The notes under the pieces: generated by a model | What the model was told of the DNA's origin: nothing | Database searches by the model: none | What the model saw: only the letters and a program-made list of their open reading frames with translations | Origin: Lagierella massiliensis | GTDB taxonomy: Bacteria > Bacillota > Clostridia > Tissierellales > Peptoniphilaceae | Length of the DNA stretch: 64,000 nucleotides | Direction of reading: 5' to 3' | NCBI RefSeq assembly: GCF_001407835.1 | Contig: NZ_CYUO01000005.1 | Coordinates: forward strand, 930,001-994,000 | Position numbers and translations under genes: made by a program | In this document: one piece after another, positions 8,823-18,954 of the stretch | Position numbering within the stretch: position 1 is the stretch's first letter | How the letters are laid out: each line of letters starts with the position of its first letter

Positions 8823-10178
8823 ATGCTCTTAAGTCAAATTATTGAAGTAAAAGAATTAAAAATAAATAATTCAAATATAATTTCAAACGAGGACATCTAT
8901 ACATGTTCAGTTATAAATTCATTTGTAAAAAATAATTTAAACATTGTAAATATTGTAAATGAGGAAGAAATTAGTAATTTAAATCCCACAAGTGGAAATT
9001 TTTTAATTGTTAATTCAAAGAATAAATTTCAAAGTAAAAATAACATCAATTACCTACACTCAGGTGTAGATAGCGCTGAAAATGCATTAAAGATATTGCA
9101 AAATTCAATTATCGAAAATCAAAATTTTTTAGAACAAATTTACTCAACCATTTATTTAGATAAGGGTATCGAATCTTTACTTAATGAGATTAGTTTAAAA
9201 TTTTCAGATTTGGTTTGTATTTTAGACAATAATAAAAAACTACTATATAATCCATTTGATTTTAATAAGGTCAGCGAACTCTATCCACTGAAATTTATTT
9301 CGTCAAATTCATCAAGATTATTTGCATACTTGGCATTTGAAAACACTCACGAAGAAGAAAAAGAAAGTATAAATAAACTTTGTAATATAATTTCCAACTA
9401 TGTTTATAATGAAGTTAAAAACCTTCAAACTTCTTTTGATAACTTTTATTTATGCCTAAAGAATTTATTAAAAGGCGATTTCTCAGATGAAGATTTTAAA
9501 ATACTAAAGGGACTTAACTGGAGTACAAATGATAATTATAAAATGTATGTCATTAAACTTGAATCCGGACTTTTTAAGTATAGGGATATGTTTATTCATG
9601 GAAATCGCTTTATACTCGACAACCCACAATATCTTTTTTCAATTTTAAATTCAAACTACCTTATACTTTTAATTAATAAGACAAGACTTAATGGAAACAA
9701 ATTGGAAGATGAAATATTAAATTACATTTCGAAGTATAATTTAAAGTATTATAGCCATGATTTAAAAAATAAATTATCTAACTTTAAAAAGGCATATGAC
9801 TTATCCAAATTTATTTTTGATAATGAAATAGCTGTTTCCTCTGACGGACAAGAAGAACTACACTTTTTAATAAAGCCTTTACTCGGACAAATGGATTTTT
9901 TAGAAATACTTATACCTGAAGTTTTAAAACCACTTCTTGAACATGATTTAGAAAAAAATTCAGAGTTTTTAAAAACATTATACCTTTATCTAATAGAAGA
10001 AAGATCTCTAATAAAAGTTGCGGAAATTATGGATATTCATAGAAATTCTGTAGTTTACAGAATAAATAGAATTTCAGAAATTGTAGATATTGATTTTGAA
10101 GACTCTAAAACGAGATACAATTTATTGATTGGAATTGAAATATTAAAGGAGTTATATCCAAAAATACTAGACCTGTAG
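8823..10178 (+). CDS. PucR/CdaR-type transcriptional regulator
   Basis: A 451-residue regulator, one of only two protein genes here on the plus strand. The last 65 residues carry the PucR C-terminal helix-turn-helix (RSLIKVAEIMDIHRNSVVYRI, roughly 390-415), as in CdaR, PucR and AdeR. The preceding part fits a GAF-like sensory region, but no ligand can be read from sequence. These proteins usually activate catabolic genes; here the neighbours (murJ and a TPR gene) are unrelated, so the target is unknown. An AAGGTGA site precedes the ATG, and a terminator overlaps the stop. Confidence 0.85.
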   Translation: MLLSQIIEVKELKINNSNIISNEDIYTCSVINSFVKNNLNIVNIVNEEEISNLNPTSGNFLIVNSKNKFQSKNNINYLHSGVDSAENALKILQNSIIENQNFLEQIYSTIYLDKGIESLLNEISLKFSDLVCILDNNKKLLYNPFDFNKVSELYPLKFISSNSSRLFAYLAFENTHEEEKESINKLCNIISNYVYNEVKNLQTSFDNFYLCLKNLLKGDFSDEDFKILKGLNWSTNDNYKMYVIKLESGLFKYRDMFIHGNRFILDNPQYLFSILNSNYLILLINKTRLNGNKLEDEILNYISKYNLKYYSHDLKNKLSNFKKAYDLSKFIFDNEIAVSSDGQEELHFLIKPLLGQMDFLEILIPEVLKPLLEHDLEKNSEFLKTLYLYLIEERSLIKVAEIMDIHRNSVVYRINRISEIVDIDFEDSKTRYNLLIGIEILKELYPKILDL

Positions 10179-10192
10179 GCCTAGTATTTTTT
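10164..10192. terminator. Bidirectional terminator between convergent genes
   Basis: ATACTAG (10164-10170) and CTAGTAT (10181-10187) form a hairpin across the PucR-type stop, followed by TTTTTT on the plus strand and by TTTT on the minus strand. It can stop both the regulator and the long pheS-to-TPR operon. Confidence 0.8.
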
Positions 10193-11285
10193 ATTTTGAG
10201 TTTTTTATTTTTTCTAATAAAATCATAGCGTTATTGAAGAGCTCTTCAGATATATCATAATAACTAACTACATTTTCCAAATCCTCTTTTGCCTTTTCAA
10301 CCTCACCAATGTTTAAATATATGATTGCTCTATTGAATTGTAATGGAGCATTATCCCCTATATTATTAAGAGCCATATTTATAAGACCAAGTGCTTCTAA
10401 TACAAGCCCTGCTTGACCAAGCACAAAACTATAATCTATAAAAAAATTAGGATCTTTTAAATCTTCATGTTCTTTATGAGCTTCTTTAAAAAGTTCTAAG
10501 GCTTTCTCTACCTCTCCCTTGTTATAATATGCCATTGCAAGATATTGCTCTTTTTTATAATTAAAAGTATCAACATCTTCCAAAATTTGAATAACTTCAT
10601 TGTAGTTTCCCTTTTGAAGTAATTGAAAAGCTTCTTCTATTTTAGAATTTGTTACAACTTCATGTAAAAGCGGTGCAACTTTTTCTCTAAGCTCTGCTTC
10701 AAATGGACTACACTTAGAAAATTCCAATGATTTTCGGAAATATAGTTCCGCCTTCAAAAAATTTTGTTCAAACATTTCAATAGTTCCAAACAGAAAGTAA
10801 TTATATGGAAAATCAGGATAGTTTTTTATATTTTTATTTAAAACTCTCTTTGACTCCTCTAAAAACATCGTCTCTAAAGTGTTATCAAAATAGTCTTTGA
10901 GTGCAGATGCGTATGCAAAAGATGAGGAGCTTTTTGGAAAGTTTTCGTATATAAATTTAAAAAATATCATGGCATTTTCATAATTAAGTTCTATCTCTTC
11001 AAATGCCATAGTCATTAAATAACTTTCAGTGTTTTCTATATTCCCAATCAAGAAATCCACATAGTCATCTTTATAAATAAAATCTTCATCTAATGCACAA
11101 ATATACATCATTCCTCTAACAAAATAGATCATATCTATCTCTTCTGTAAAGGTTTCGTTTTTTAATTCGTCCATAAAATCAGATTTTATTATTGGCAGCG
11201 GAAATCCGTATACACTTTTATCTTTAAGCTCCAAAAAATATATATTATCTGTCTTAGATTCAAAAAACTCTTTAATATTATTCAT
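10191..11285 (-). CDS. Tetratricopeptide-repeat protein, unknown function
   Basis: A 364-residue soluble protein with no signal peptide. The N-terminal 120 residues match no motif I know; the remainder contains at least four TPR-like helical pairs (for example ELYFRKSLEFS, QYLAMAYYNKGEVEKALELF and AIIYLNIGEVEKAKEDLENV). TPRs mediate protein-protein contacts, so a scaffold role is likely, partner unknown. It overlaps the upstream membrane-protein gene by eight bases and ends the long Phe T-box operon at a hairpin. Confidence 0.7.
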   Translation of the reverse strand: MNNIKEFFESKTDNIYFLELKDKSVYGFPLPIIKSDFMDELKNETFTEEIDMIYFVRGMMYICALDEDFIYKDDYVDFLIGNIENTESYLMTMAFEEIELNYENAMIFFKFIYENFPKSSSSFAYASALKDYFDNTLETMFLEESKRVLNKNIKNYPDFPYNYFLFGTIEMFEQNFLKAELYFRKSLEFSKCSPFEAELREKVAPLLHEVVTNSKIEEAFQLLQKGNYNEVIQILEDVDTFNYKKEQYLAMAYYNKGEVEKALELFKEAHKEHEDLKDPNFFIDYSFVLGQAGLVLEALGLINMALNNIGDNAPLQFNRAIIYLNIGEVEKAKEDLENVVSYYDISEELFNNAMILLEKIKNSK

Positions 11286-11994
11286 TAAAATTCCTCATAA
11301 ACTCTCTTTTTCTTCTTGATGACCCGTTTAATATTTCAAATAACATTCCTCGATATACTAAATATATTCCCATTATTAATATAACTACTACTGACTCTGC
11401 TATAGATTTAAGTTCGCTAAAATTCAATCCATTTAACATTGATACGCCATTGGAGTAAATGTAAATTAAAACAAGAATAATCAAATTTGGAAGTCCCCAG
11501 TTAAGGACATTGTCTTTTAAAAATTCCACACTTTTTATAATAGAATTATATCCATCATATTCTTCAAGATAGAGAGTTTCTGGAAGTGCATTTAAAACCA
11601 TCATAGCTAATATTGTAATAATAGAATAAAAATTCGCTGCAATTGGTCTTAATATTAACTGGGCAATATATATAACAAATCCAACTTGTATAATCTTAAG
11701 TGCAAATGGTTTAAAGTCATAATTTTGAAATACAATTGTGTTTTTTGTTTCTTTAACCCCAGTATATAAAATGGACATTAAAAAACCTATTATACAAACT
11801 TTAAAAATATAAACTAAAAGTCCTGAAATATATCCATTTAGTTTAAGCACGCCAAATAAAATATTTGTAATAATATTTGTAGCTATGATACCAATAGCTA
11901 AAATAACGGCACATAGCACAATATATCTTGGATTTTTAAAAGTGTTTTTTAAAGCATCTTTTTGAATCTGAATAAAATCATTTAAAATATCCAT
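11278..11994 (-). CDS. Integral membrane protein, unknown function
   Basis: A 238-residue protein with about six hydrophobic segments (for example residues 25-45, 55-80 and 100-130) and a basic C-terminus (SSRRKREFMRNF). I do not recognise a family. Its AGGAGGT ribosome site overlaps the stop of the radical SAM gene and its end overlaps the TPR gene, so the three form a tight unit. A channel or anchor for the TPR protein is possible but only guessed from position. Confidence 0.65.
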   Translation of the reverse strand: MDILNDFIQIQKDALKNTFKNPRYIVLCAVILAIGIIATNIITNILFGVLKLNGYISGLLVYIFKVCIIGFLMSILYTGVKETKNTIVFQNYDFKPFALKIIQVGFVIYIAQLILRPIAANFYSIITILAMMVLNALPETLYLEEYDGYNSIIKSVEFLKDNVLNWGLPNLIILVLIYIYSNGVSMLNGLNFSELKSIAESVVVILIMGIYLVYRGMLFEILNGSSRRKREFMRNFNE

Positions 11995-11995
11995 T

Positions 11996-13687
11996 CTACC
12001 TCCAACTTTCTGTAATATCGTAATGTTTTCTATCCTTAATCCTATAAATTAAAACTAAATCTTCTTTCTTGAAGTCACTTATAATTTGATAGTCATATTT
12101 TATAAAGATATAATTTTTAATCAGTTTTTTTGCAGGAACATCATGTTCAGATATTTTTTCTAAAACAACTTCATCCCTTAACAAATCATGTTCCCTTCCG
12201 CTTTCAATCTTTTTTGGATTTAAAAACCAAGGAACTTTTCCATTAGTTAGTATATAATCATGTGTCAAAATTTCATTTAGTAAATCAATCTCTTCAAATT
12301 TTTTTTCAATTAAAAAATCTTTTAGAATCTTATATAAGGAATCTCTTGATTGATTCACAAATAGATAGCCATTTTCTTCCCAATAATTTCCTATCTCTAT
12401 AAAAAATTCATAGTAATCACTGTAATAATTTTCAAAAAGATAATTTATTGTGTTCTTAAAATAGCCCTCGTTGTAATACTTATCGAGCATCTGTTCAATC
12501 TTCTTAACTTCTTGTAGCTCCATATAGCTAATCCACTTTGTGGAGATAACTTCAAAGGGCGATTTCTTATCATAAACTATTTCATATTGCTCTGCTTTGT
12601 TGAAAATTGGCGAACCTTTTAAAACCTTTAGAAAGCCTAATTGAAGTTTGTCTGGCCCAATGGATAAGATATCATTAAAAGACTTTCGTAAACTCTTTAA
12701 ATCTTCATATGGAAGTCCTGCAATCAAGTCAAGATGAAGATGTATATTTTGAAAAGACATTATCTCTTTACAAACATTTTTAATGGTTTCGAAGTCTCCA
12801 ACCCTTTTAATAGCCTTACAAGTTTCTTCGTTGGTGGATTGAACTCCTACTTCAAATTGAAATAGATCTTTTCTTGCATTTTTAAACAATTTCAAATAGT
12901 CTTCATCAATAAGTTGAGGATGTATCTCTAAGTGAAAAGTAGTAAAATTGTTGTCATTATCAATAATATATTTTAGTATTGTAAGACTTCTCTCTTTGTT
13001 GAAGTTAAATGTTCTGTCAATAAATTTAACAAGTGGAACATTTTCATCTAAAAATAATTTTATATCCTTTAAACATCTTTCAAGTGGATAAAATCTTACA
13101 CGTCCCGTAGATGAAGACAAACAAAATTCACAATTATAAGGGCAACCTCTGGAGGTTTCATAATAGACTATTTTCTTGTCTTTAATGTAATCTAAAGTGT
13201 ATTCTATTTCTGAATTTTGAAGATCTACCACCTGGTAAATATCATTGCCAACTACTTCCTCATCTAACATTGTAACTACACCTGCTGGCAAGTCATTTCT
13301 TTCACCATGAACATAGTCAAGTAGTTTTAAAAAGGACTCTTCACCCTCTCCACTCATAATATAATCAACATATGGATGTTCCTTTATTATTTCTTTTGAA
13401 TTAAAAGAAACTTCTGGACCTCCCATAAAAATAATTAGATTTGGATTGATTAATTTCAGTTTTTCGCAAATTTCTAATGTCATTTCCACATTCCAAATAT
13501 ATGTGGAGAATCCTACAATGTCGTACTTCCCTCTTATTATTTGAAATATTATCTCATCACTATTTTGATTTATAGTAAAGTCAATAGTATCGCATTTGTA
13601 CTTTGGATACACTGTGTCTTTTAAATATCTAATTGCTATGTTGCTGTGAATGTACTTTGTATTCAATGATGTTAAAAGTATTTTCAT
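11996..13687 (-). CDS. B12-binding-type radical SAM protein (DUF4080-like)
   Basis: A 563-residue protein with a Rossmann-like N-terminal domain (residues 1-130, GFSTYIWNVEMTLEICEKLK and FMGGPEVSF) as in cobalamin-binding radical SAM enzymes, then the radical SAM core with the cluster-binding motif GCPYNCEFC (Cys 182, 186, 189). The usual cobalamin ligand motif DxHxxG is not visible, so B12 binding is doubtful. The C-terminal third resembles DUF4080 proteins, whose substrate is unknown. It lies eight bases after mutS2 and just before the membrane and TPR genes. Confidence 0.82.
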   Translation of the reverse strand: MKILLTSLNTKYIHSNIAIRYLKDTVYPKYKCDTIDFTINQNSDEIIFQIIRGKYDIVGFSTYIWNVEMTLEICEKLKLINPNLIIFMGGPEVSFNSKEIIKEHPYVDYIMSGEGEESFLKLLDYVHGERNDLPAGVVTMLDEEVVGNDIYQVVDLQNSEIEYTLDYIKDKKIVYYETSRGCPYNCEFCLSSSTGRVRFYPLERCLKDIKLFLDENVPLVKFIDRTFNFNKERSLTILKYIIDNDNNFTTFHLEIHPQLIDEDYLKLFKNARKDLFQFEVGVQSTNEETCKAIKRVGDFETIKNVCKEIMSFQNIHLHLDLIAGLPYEDLKSLRKSFNDILSIGPDKLQLGFLKVLKGSPIFNKAEQYEIVYDKKSPFEVISTKWISYMELQEVKKIEQMLDKYYNEGYFKNTINYLFENYYSDYYEFFIEIGNYWEENGYLFVNQSRDSLYKILKDFLIEKKFEEIDLLNEILTHDYILTNGKVPWFLNPKKIESGREHDLLRDEVVLEKISEHDVPAKKLIKNYIFIKYDYQIISDFKKEDLVLIYRIKDRKHYDITESWR

Positions 13688-13695
13688 CTAATCAC

Positions 13696-16068
13696 CTATT
13701 TCAATTGTGCTATAGTAACACCTAATCCACCCTCATTAAACTCACCATCTCTGAACTTTTTAATGAACTTGTGCTTTCTAAGATATTCCTGTACTCCCTG
13801 CCTTAGTACTCCCGTACCCTTTCCATGTATAAGAGAAACTTCTTTTAATCCAACTATATATGCATCGTCTAAAAATTTATCAATTTCGAAGATTGCCTCT
13901 TCTATATTCTTACCCCTTAAATCAAGTTCACTTTTTACATTTGACCCTGATTTAGATTTTATAATGCTTTTAATATTATAATTTGACTTTTTCTCTTCTT
14001 CTGATTCAACAAGCTTTAAATTTTTTATATTAGCAGATATTTTCATAATTCCAACTTGAACCTGTAAATCGCCTTTTCTATCTGGCTCTGTAACAACTTC
14101 ACCAACTCCACCAATACCTAAAATCTCTACAGTATCTCCAAGCTTAATTTCCTTTTTATCTTTCTTTTTATTTTCTTTTAATATAGATTTTTCTTCAGCT
14201 TGCTTGTTTAAATGTGTATTGAATTTATTTTCAATTTCAACTGCTCTTGAAGCAATATTATCCTCATTGGACTTTGAAAGAAATTTCAATTCTTTTAGCA
14301 AGCTTGCAGATTCATTTTTAGCCTCGTTTATAATATTGTATGCTTCATCCTTTGCATCTTCTATAATTTTTTCTCTATCATTTTTCGATTTTTCTATTTC
14401 TAAGTTAAGTCTTTCTTTTAAACTGGCAACTTCTTCTTCAAATCTCTTTTGTCTTTGTCTACTTTCTTCTATTTCTTTTCTATCTGAGTCAATTTTGTTT
14501 AAAATGTCTTCAAAAGATAATTCTTCTTGTGGAATAATCTTCTTTGACTCTTCAATTATATCTTCTGAAAGCCCCAGTCTTCGAGAGATTTCAAAAGCAT
14601 TTGACTTTCCAGGAATACCTATTGTAAGTCTATATGTTGGACTTAGTGTCTTTACATCAAATTCTACACTTCCATTTTTTACTCCAGGTGTATTTAATGC
14701 AAATAGTTTTAATTGTGAGTAATGTGTTGTTGCGACAGTTCTAATATTTCTTTCAAGAAGTTTTTTTAGAATTGATATTGCAAGGGCAGCTCCTTCTGTT
14801 GGATCCGTCCCTGCTCCAAGCTCATCAAATAGAACAAGTGACTTATCATTCACTTTTGAAAGTATACCTACAATATTAGTCATATGTGATGAAAATGTAC
14901 TTAATGATTGTTCTATACTCTGTTCATCACCAATATCGCTAAATACTTCATCAAAAATTGCAACAGTTGTGTCCTCTTTACAAGGTATTAAAAGTCCTGA
15001 TTGGGTCATAACAGTCATAAGACCAAGAGTTTTTAAAGTAACAGTCTTTCCTCCTGTATTAGGTCCTGTAATTACAAGAGTATTGTAATCTTCTCCAAGA
15101 AAAATATTGATTGGCACAACCTTTTTCTTGTCAATCAGAGGATGTCTTGCACTTTTTAAATCTATAACACCATCAGAATTAATATTAGGTTTAATAGCAT
15201 TCATTTCAATACCAAGAGAGCCTTTTGCAAACACAAAATCCAAATGGGCCATATTTTTTTGATTAAATATAAAATCATCATAAATATTTAAGAGCAAATT
15301 TGAAAGTTCTTTAAGAATTCTCTTTATCTCTTCCTGTTCTTTAAGTTCTAAGGTTTTAATATCATTATTTATTTGAACCACCGAGATAGGTTCTATGAAA
15401 ACAGTTTGTCCTGAACCAGACTGGTCATGTACAATTCCCTGAACAGAGGACTTATTTTCAGATTTTACAGGGATTACATATCGACCATCTCTCATGGTAA
15501 CATATGCATCTTGAAGTAATTTTTGAGAACTTTGAGCTTTTAAAATTTGTGATAACTTTGTTCTGATTGATTCTGTTTTAGACTGAATTTCTCTTCTAAT
15601 ACGCTTTAAAGTAGGACTTGCGTTATCACTTATCTCTGTTTCAGAAATAATTGCAGAGCTAATTTCTCTTTCAATATTTGGATATGGCTTAAGAAGTGAA
15701 ATCAAATTTCCAATCCTTGGATACTTCTCCATGTTTTCTTCACTGTCATTAAAGTATTTTTTAGTTTCTTGTACTGACCTAAGCAACATGGCAGCATCTA
15801 ATAAATCTCTATTATCTAAAGTACCGCCTTTTTCAACATGCTTAAGCATAAGTCTAAAATCCTTAACTTCATAAATTGGGGCTCTCCCGTGGCCATATAG
15901 TAGAGATAAAGCTTCTTCGCTTTCAGAAAGATTACTATTTATAGAGTCCATGTCTGTTTCAGGTAAAAGTTCATCACACAACTTTTTACCCAGTGCAGAA
16001 CTTGCATGACTAATTAGTTTTTCCTTTATAGTATTAAATTCTAATATTTTTAAAGCCTTATTATTCAT
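13696..16068 (-). CDS. mutS2: MutS2: endonuclease and ribosome-rescue ATPase
   Basis: A 790-residue MutS2. These proteins suppress homologous recombination, and in Bacillus they also split collided ribosomes. The ABC-type ATPase shows the Walker A motif GPNTGGKT at 335-342, followed by Walker B (LVLFDELGAGTDPTEGAAL). A long coiled coil (about 520-620) precedes a KOW-like segment, and a C-terminal Smr nuclease domain (LDLRGKNIEEA, then LIHGKGTGVLR) covers the last 75 residues. Placement in an operon headed by pheST is consistent with a translation link. It abuts the U32 gene with no gap. Confidence 0.95.
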   Translation of the reverse strand: MNNKALKILEFNTIKEKLISHASSALGKKLCDELLPETDMDSINSNLSESEEALSLLYGHGRAPIYEVKDFRLMLKHVEKGGTLDNRDLLDAAMLLRSVQETKKYFNDSEENMEKYPRIGNLISLLKPYPNIEREISSAIISETEISDNASPTLKRIRREIQSKTESIRTKLSQILKAQSSQKLLQDAYVTMRDGRYVIPVKSENKSSVQGIVHDQSGSGQTVFIEPISVVQINNDIKTLELKEQEEIKRILKELSNLLLNIYDDFIFNQKNMAHLDFVFAKGSLGIEMNAIKPNINSDGVIDLKSARHPLIDKKKVVPINIFLGEDYNTLVITGPNTGGKTVTLKTLGLMTVMTQSGLLIPCKEDTTVAIFDEVFSDIGDEQSIEQSLSTFSSHMTNIVGILSKVNDKSLVLFDELGAGTDPTEGAALAISILKKLLERNIRTVATTHYSQLKLFALNTPGVKNGSVEFDVKTLSPTYRLTIGIPGKSNAFEISRRLGLSEDIIEESKKIIPQEELSFEDILNKIDSDRKEIEESRQRQKRFEEEVASLKERLNLEIEKSKNDREKIIEDAKDEAYNIINEAKNESASLLKELKFLSKSNEDNIASRAVEIENKFNTHLNKQAEEKSILKENKKKDKKEIKLGDTVEILGIGGVGEVVTEPDRKGDLQVQVGIMKISANIKNLKLVESEEEKKSNYNIKSIIKSKSGSNVKSELDLRGKNIEEAIFEIDKFLDDAYIVGLKEVSLIHGKGTGVLRQGVQEYLRKHKFIKKFRDGEFNEGGLGVTIAQLK

Positions 16069-18366
16069 CTATTCAATCCCCTTTTCGAAGTGTCCAAAAG
16101 TGTAATTTTTTAAATCAAATTTGTATTCTGAATTGTTTTTGCCATTAATCTTTTCAAAATATATCTTCGATAAATCTATTTTCTCCCCATCGTCAATGAC
16201 TCTAATATTTCCACCATTTCTAAACTCAATGTCGGATAAAAAATTATATCCTAAAAGATTTTTGCTATGATATACTTCGCTATAATCATTTATTCTTTTA
16301 ACTGGAAATATCTCATTATTTCTCCCTTGCATAAATCCAAAACTAAAATTACAATTAGTACATCCATTACTATCTTTACATCCTTTTATAACAGAAAATG
16401 GACAATGAACCATAATCATTGAAATTAGAGGGCCATGAACTATTATTTCAATATCATCATCCGTATATTTTAATAATTTATTCAATTCAGCTAAGTTCAA
16501 TTCTGTGGATAAAGTAGTTCTTTTTAATCCAAATTTTTTTAAAAATTTATAGGAATATATGTTTAAAACATTTAGTCCATAGTCTCCAATTATCTCTTTA
16601 TTTTTAAATTCTTCCTTGATATATTGAATATCCCCTAAATTATTAATTAAAAAACCTTTAAAATCTTTCTTTTTCAATTTTGTATTGAGATTTTCAAAGT
16701 CTTTTTCAAATTGAAGTCTTGGCATTTTATAAAACTTATCACTGGATAATTCATCAATGTTTTCAGTATAGATATCTCCATATTTATTATCGCTTTTATT
16801 TGAAAAACTATTTTCTTCAAGGTTTACACTAATGTATTTATTTTCAAATTCTTTTTCACTTATTTTATCTAAAGTTACATAATCTATATAATCTCTTTTA
16901 TTGAAGTTTGCAATCTCATCATCCAATTTTTCTACAATTTCGCGGCGCATTTCATTTAATGTTCTAACGGGAATAAAGATGTAATCGTCAATTAAAACTT
17001 CAATATTTTCTAATACATAGTCCGTATTTCCTAACTTTTCTAAAGAACGAACTATGTCATCCTTGCTTATAGGTACTTTTTTTGCTCTTTCGACTTTCTT
17101 TTCTGAAACTACCTCAAGAGATATGTCTTTATATCTTAAAAATAATTTAGCGGGTTCTGTTACTTTCCCTATAAATTTAAAATCTATTTTATTATTTAAC
17201 TCCAAGCTTTTAGAAATTATTTCATCTATAAGCTTAACAGAACTTGAACGTACTACTTTTGATGAAATCTTTAAGTCGTAGAAATATTTTTCAGAAACTC
17301 TTTCTCCCCTTTTTAAATTCCTTTTAAGAGTGTAAGGAATATTTTTATTCTTTTCTGTTTCTAAAATAAGAATATCACCTTTATAACATGGAATATTAAA
17401 TAAAATAGACTTCCTTCCTCTATCTTCAACTATCTCGCCAACTTCTAACCCCTTTTTACCAGATTGTCTATTTAGTTCTGTGTAGTTTTTACCAAAATCA
17501 TCAAATATTAGTCCTTTTGTATATCCTCTTAATGAAACTTCTTGTAATCTATTTTTATCATACGAATTGTTTTCTATTTTATTTTTGTAGGACTTTACCA
17601 CATTATAAACATATTCTGGCTTTTTCATCCTGCCTTCAATCTTAAAAGAATTTATACCTGCATCAAGTAAAGTTTCTACATCCTCAATAGTACATAAATC
17701 TTTTGGGCTTATAAAGGAGTCAAAGTCTTTTGTTATCTCATCTTTATTTCTATTTAAAAGCTTATAGTCCAGGCGACATGGCTGTGCACATCTTCCCCTG
17801 TTTCCACTTCTATTTCCAATATATGAGCTCATTAAACATTGCCCAGAGCAACCAACACAAAGAGAACCATGTACAAAAACTTCTACTTCAATATCTAAGT
17901 TTTTACAAATCCTTCTTATTTCATTTATTGGAGTCTCCCTTGCTAAAACAACTCTTTTAAACCCAAGACTTTGAAGAAGTTTAGCTCCATAGTAGTTATT
18001 GATGTTCATCTGTGTTGATGCATGTATTGGAAGATTTGGAAGATATTTTCTTATAAGATGGAGTAATCCCAAGTCTTGAATAATTACTCCATCCACATCC
18101 ATGTTGTATAAATCTGTAACAAAGTTTAATGCACCTTGTATTTCCTTATCATGAAAGAGTGTGTTTACAGTTGCATATACTTTAACACCCCTTTTATGAC
18201 AAAAAGTTATAACTTTTTTTAATTCCTCATTATCAAAATTCGTTGCATATGCCCTTGCTGAATATAAAAGCCCTCCAAGATATACTCCAGTAGCTCCCGC
18301 TTTTATTGCCGCTTCCAGCATCTCCATGTTCCCAACGGGAGCCAGTATTTCCGGATTATACTTCAT
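16069..18366 (-). CDS. Peptidase U32 family protein (RlhA-like, with C-terminal extension)
   Basis: A 765-residue U32 protein. The N-terminal TIM-barrel part contains ILAPVGNMEMLEAAIKAGATGVYLGG and the cysteine set CVGCSGQC...GRCAQPC (about 170-200), the Fe-S ligands of this family. E. coli RlhA of the same family hydroxylates C2501 of 23S rRNA; others modify tRNA or ubiquinone. The C-terminal half carries a second cysteine group (CPFSVIKGC, CTNC) within a DUF3656-like extension typical of long Firmicutes homologues. An RNA-modification role is inferred; it is unlikely to be a real protease. It overlaps zapA by one base. Confidence 0.85.
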   Translation of the reverse strand: MKYNPEILAPVGNMEMLEAAIKAGATGVYLGGLLYSARAYATNFDNEELKKVITFCHKRGVKVYATVNTLFHDKEIQGALNFVTDLYNMDVDGVIIQDLGLLHLIRKYLPNLPIHASTQMNINNYYGAKLLQSLGFKRVVLARETPINEIRRICKNLDIEVEVFVHGSLCVGCSGQCLMSSYIGNRSGNRGRCAQPCRLDYKLLNRNKDEITKDFDSFISPKDLCTIEDVETLLDAGINSFKIEGRMKKPEYVYNVVKSYKNKIENNSYDKNRLQEVSLRGYTKGLIFDDFGKNYTELNRQSGKKGLEVGEIVEDRGRKSILFNIPCYKGDILILETEKNKNIPYTLKRNLKRGERVSEKYFYDLKISSKVVRSSSVKLIDEIISKSLELNNKIDFKFIGKVTEPAKLFLRYKDISLEVVSEKKVERAKKVPISKDDIVRSLEKLGNTDYVLENIEVLIDDYIFIPVRTLNEMRREIVEKLDDEIANFNKRDYIDYVTLDKISEKEFENKYISVNLEENSFSNKSDNKYGDIYTENIDELSSDKFYKMPRLQFEKDFENLNTKLKKKDFKGFLINNLGDIQYIKEEFKNKEIIGDYGLNVLNIYSYKFLKKFGLKRTTLSTELNLAELNKLLKYTDDDIEIIVHGPLISMIMVHCPFSVIKGCKDSNGCTNCNFSFGFMQGRNNEIFPVKRINDYSEVYHSKNLLGYNFLSDIEFRNGGNIRVIDDGEKIDLSKIYFEKINGKNNSEYKFDLKNYTFGHFEKGIE

Positions 18367-18953
18367 TAATTACCATCCTTAATATCTTCTAATTCTAAAA
18401 TAACATTGTCAATTTTACTATTTATTTGCATATAAGATCTGTTTAAATTTGTATTTTCTTTAGTTAATACGTCATTTCTACTTTCTAATAAAGATTTTTC
18501 TCTCTTTGAATTTTCTAAATCTCTATTCAAGTTTTCAATTCTATTTTGAAATTCAAGTTTTATATCTTTATTTTTTAATTCTAAATTATTATTGAGTTTC
18601 TTTTCTTCATTATAAAGTTTTAAAACTTCATCGTATTTATCATTTATCTCTTTATATTTTTCATTGGTCGCTTTTTCAGATGATTTATAGTTTTCATTTT
18701 CAAATTTCAAACTAATTAAATCACTTTCTTGTTTCTCTATAAGATCTTTATTTTTATTTATTTCTTCAGCAAAATAAAGAAGTGCCAATGTGTAGACCAT
18801 ATCATTTGAAAGGGATGAATGATCTTTTCTTATACTTTTAATTCGTTCATTTATAAGATCTTCTAAAGCTTTTATATCATCTTGAGATTTGTCAGAAAGA
18901 AGATTATAGGATCTACCCATAATTTTTACACTATACTTTTCTTTTTCCCCCAT
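18366..18953 (-). CDS. zapA: Cell division protein ZapA
   Basis: ZapA bundles FtsZ filaments at the division site. The first 75 residues match ZapA (KYSVKIMGRSYNLLSDKSQDDIKALEDLIN, written here as its opening; then DMVYTLALLYFAEE), followed by a coiled coil of about 110 residues, longer than in E. coli ZapA. The position between pheT and the U32 gene is typical of clostridia-like genomes. FtsZ, its partner, is encoded elsewhere in the window at 29915-30985. Confidence 0.88.
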   Translation of the reverse strand: MGEKEKYSVKIMGRSYNLLSDKSQDDIKALEDLINERIKSIRKDHSSLSNDMVYTLALLYFAEEINKNKDLIEKQESDLISLKFENENYKSSEKATNEKYKEINDKYDEVLKLYNEEKKLNNNLELKNKDIKLEFQNRIENLNRDLENSKREKSLLESRNDVLTKENTNLNRSYMQINSKIDNVILELEDIKDGN

Positions 18954-18954
18954 C

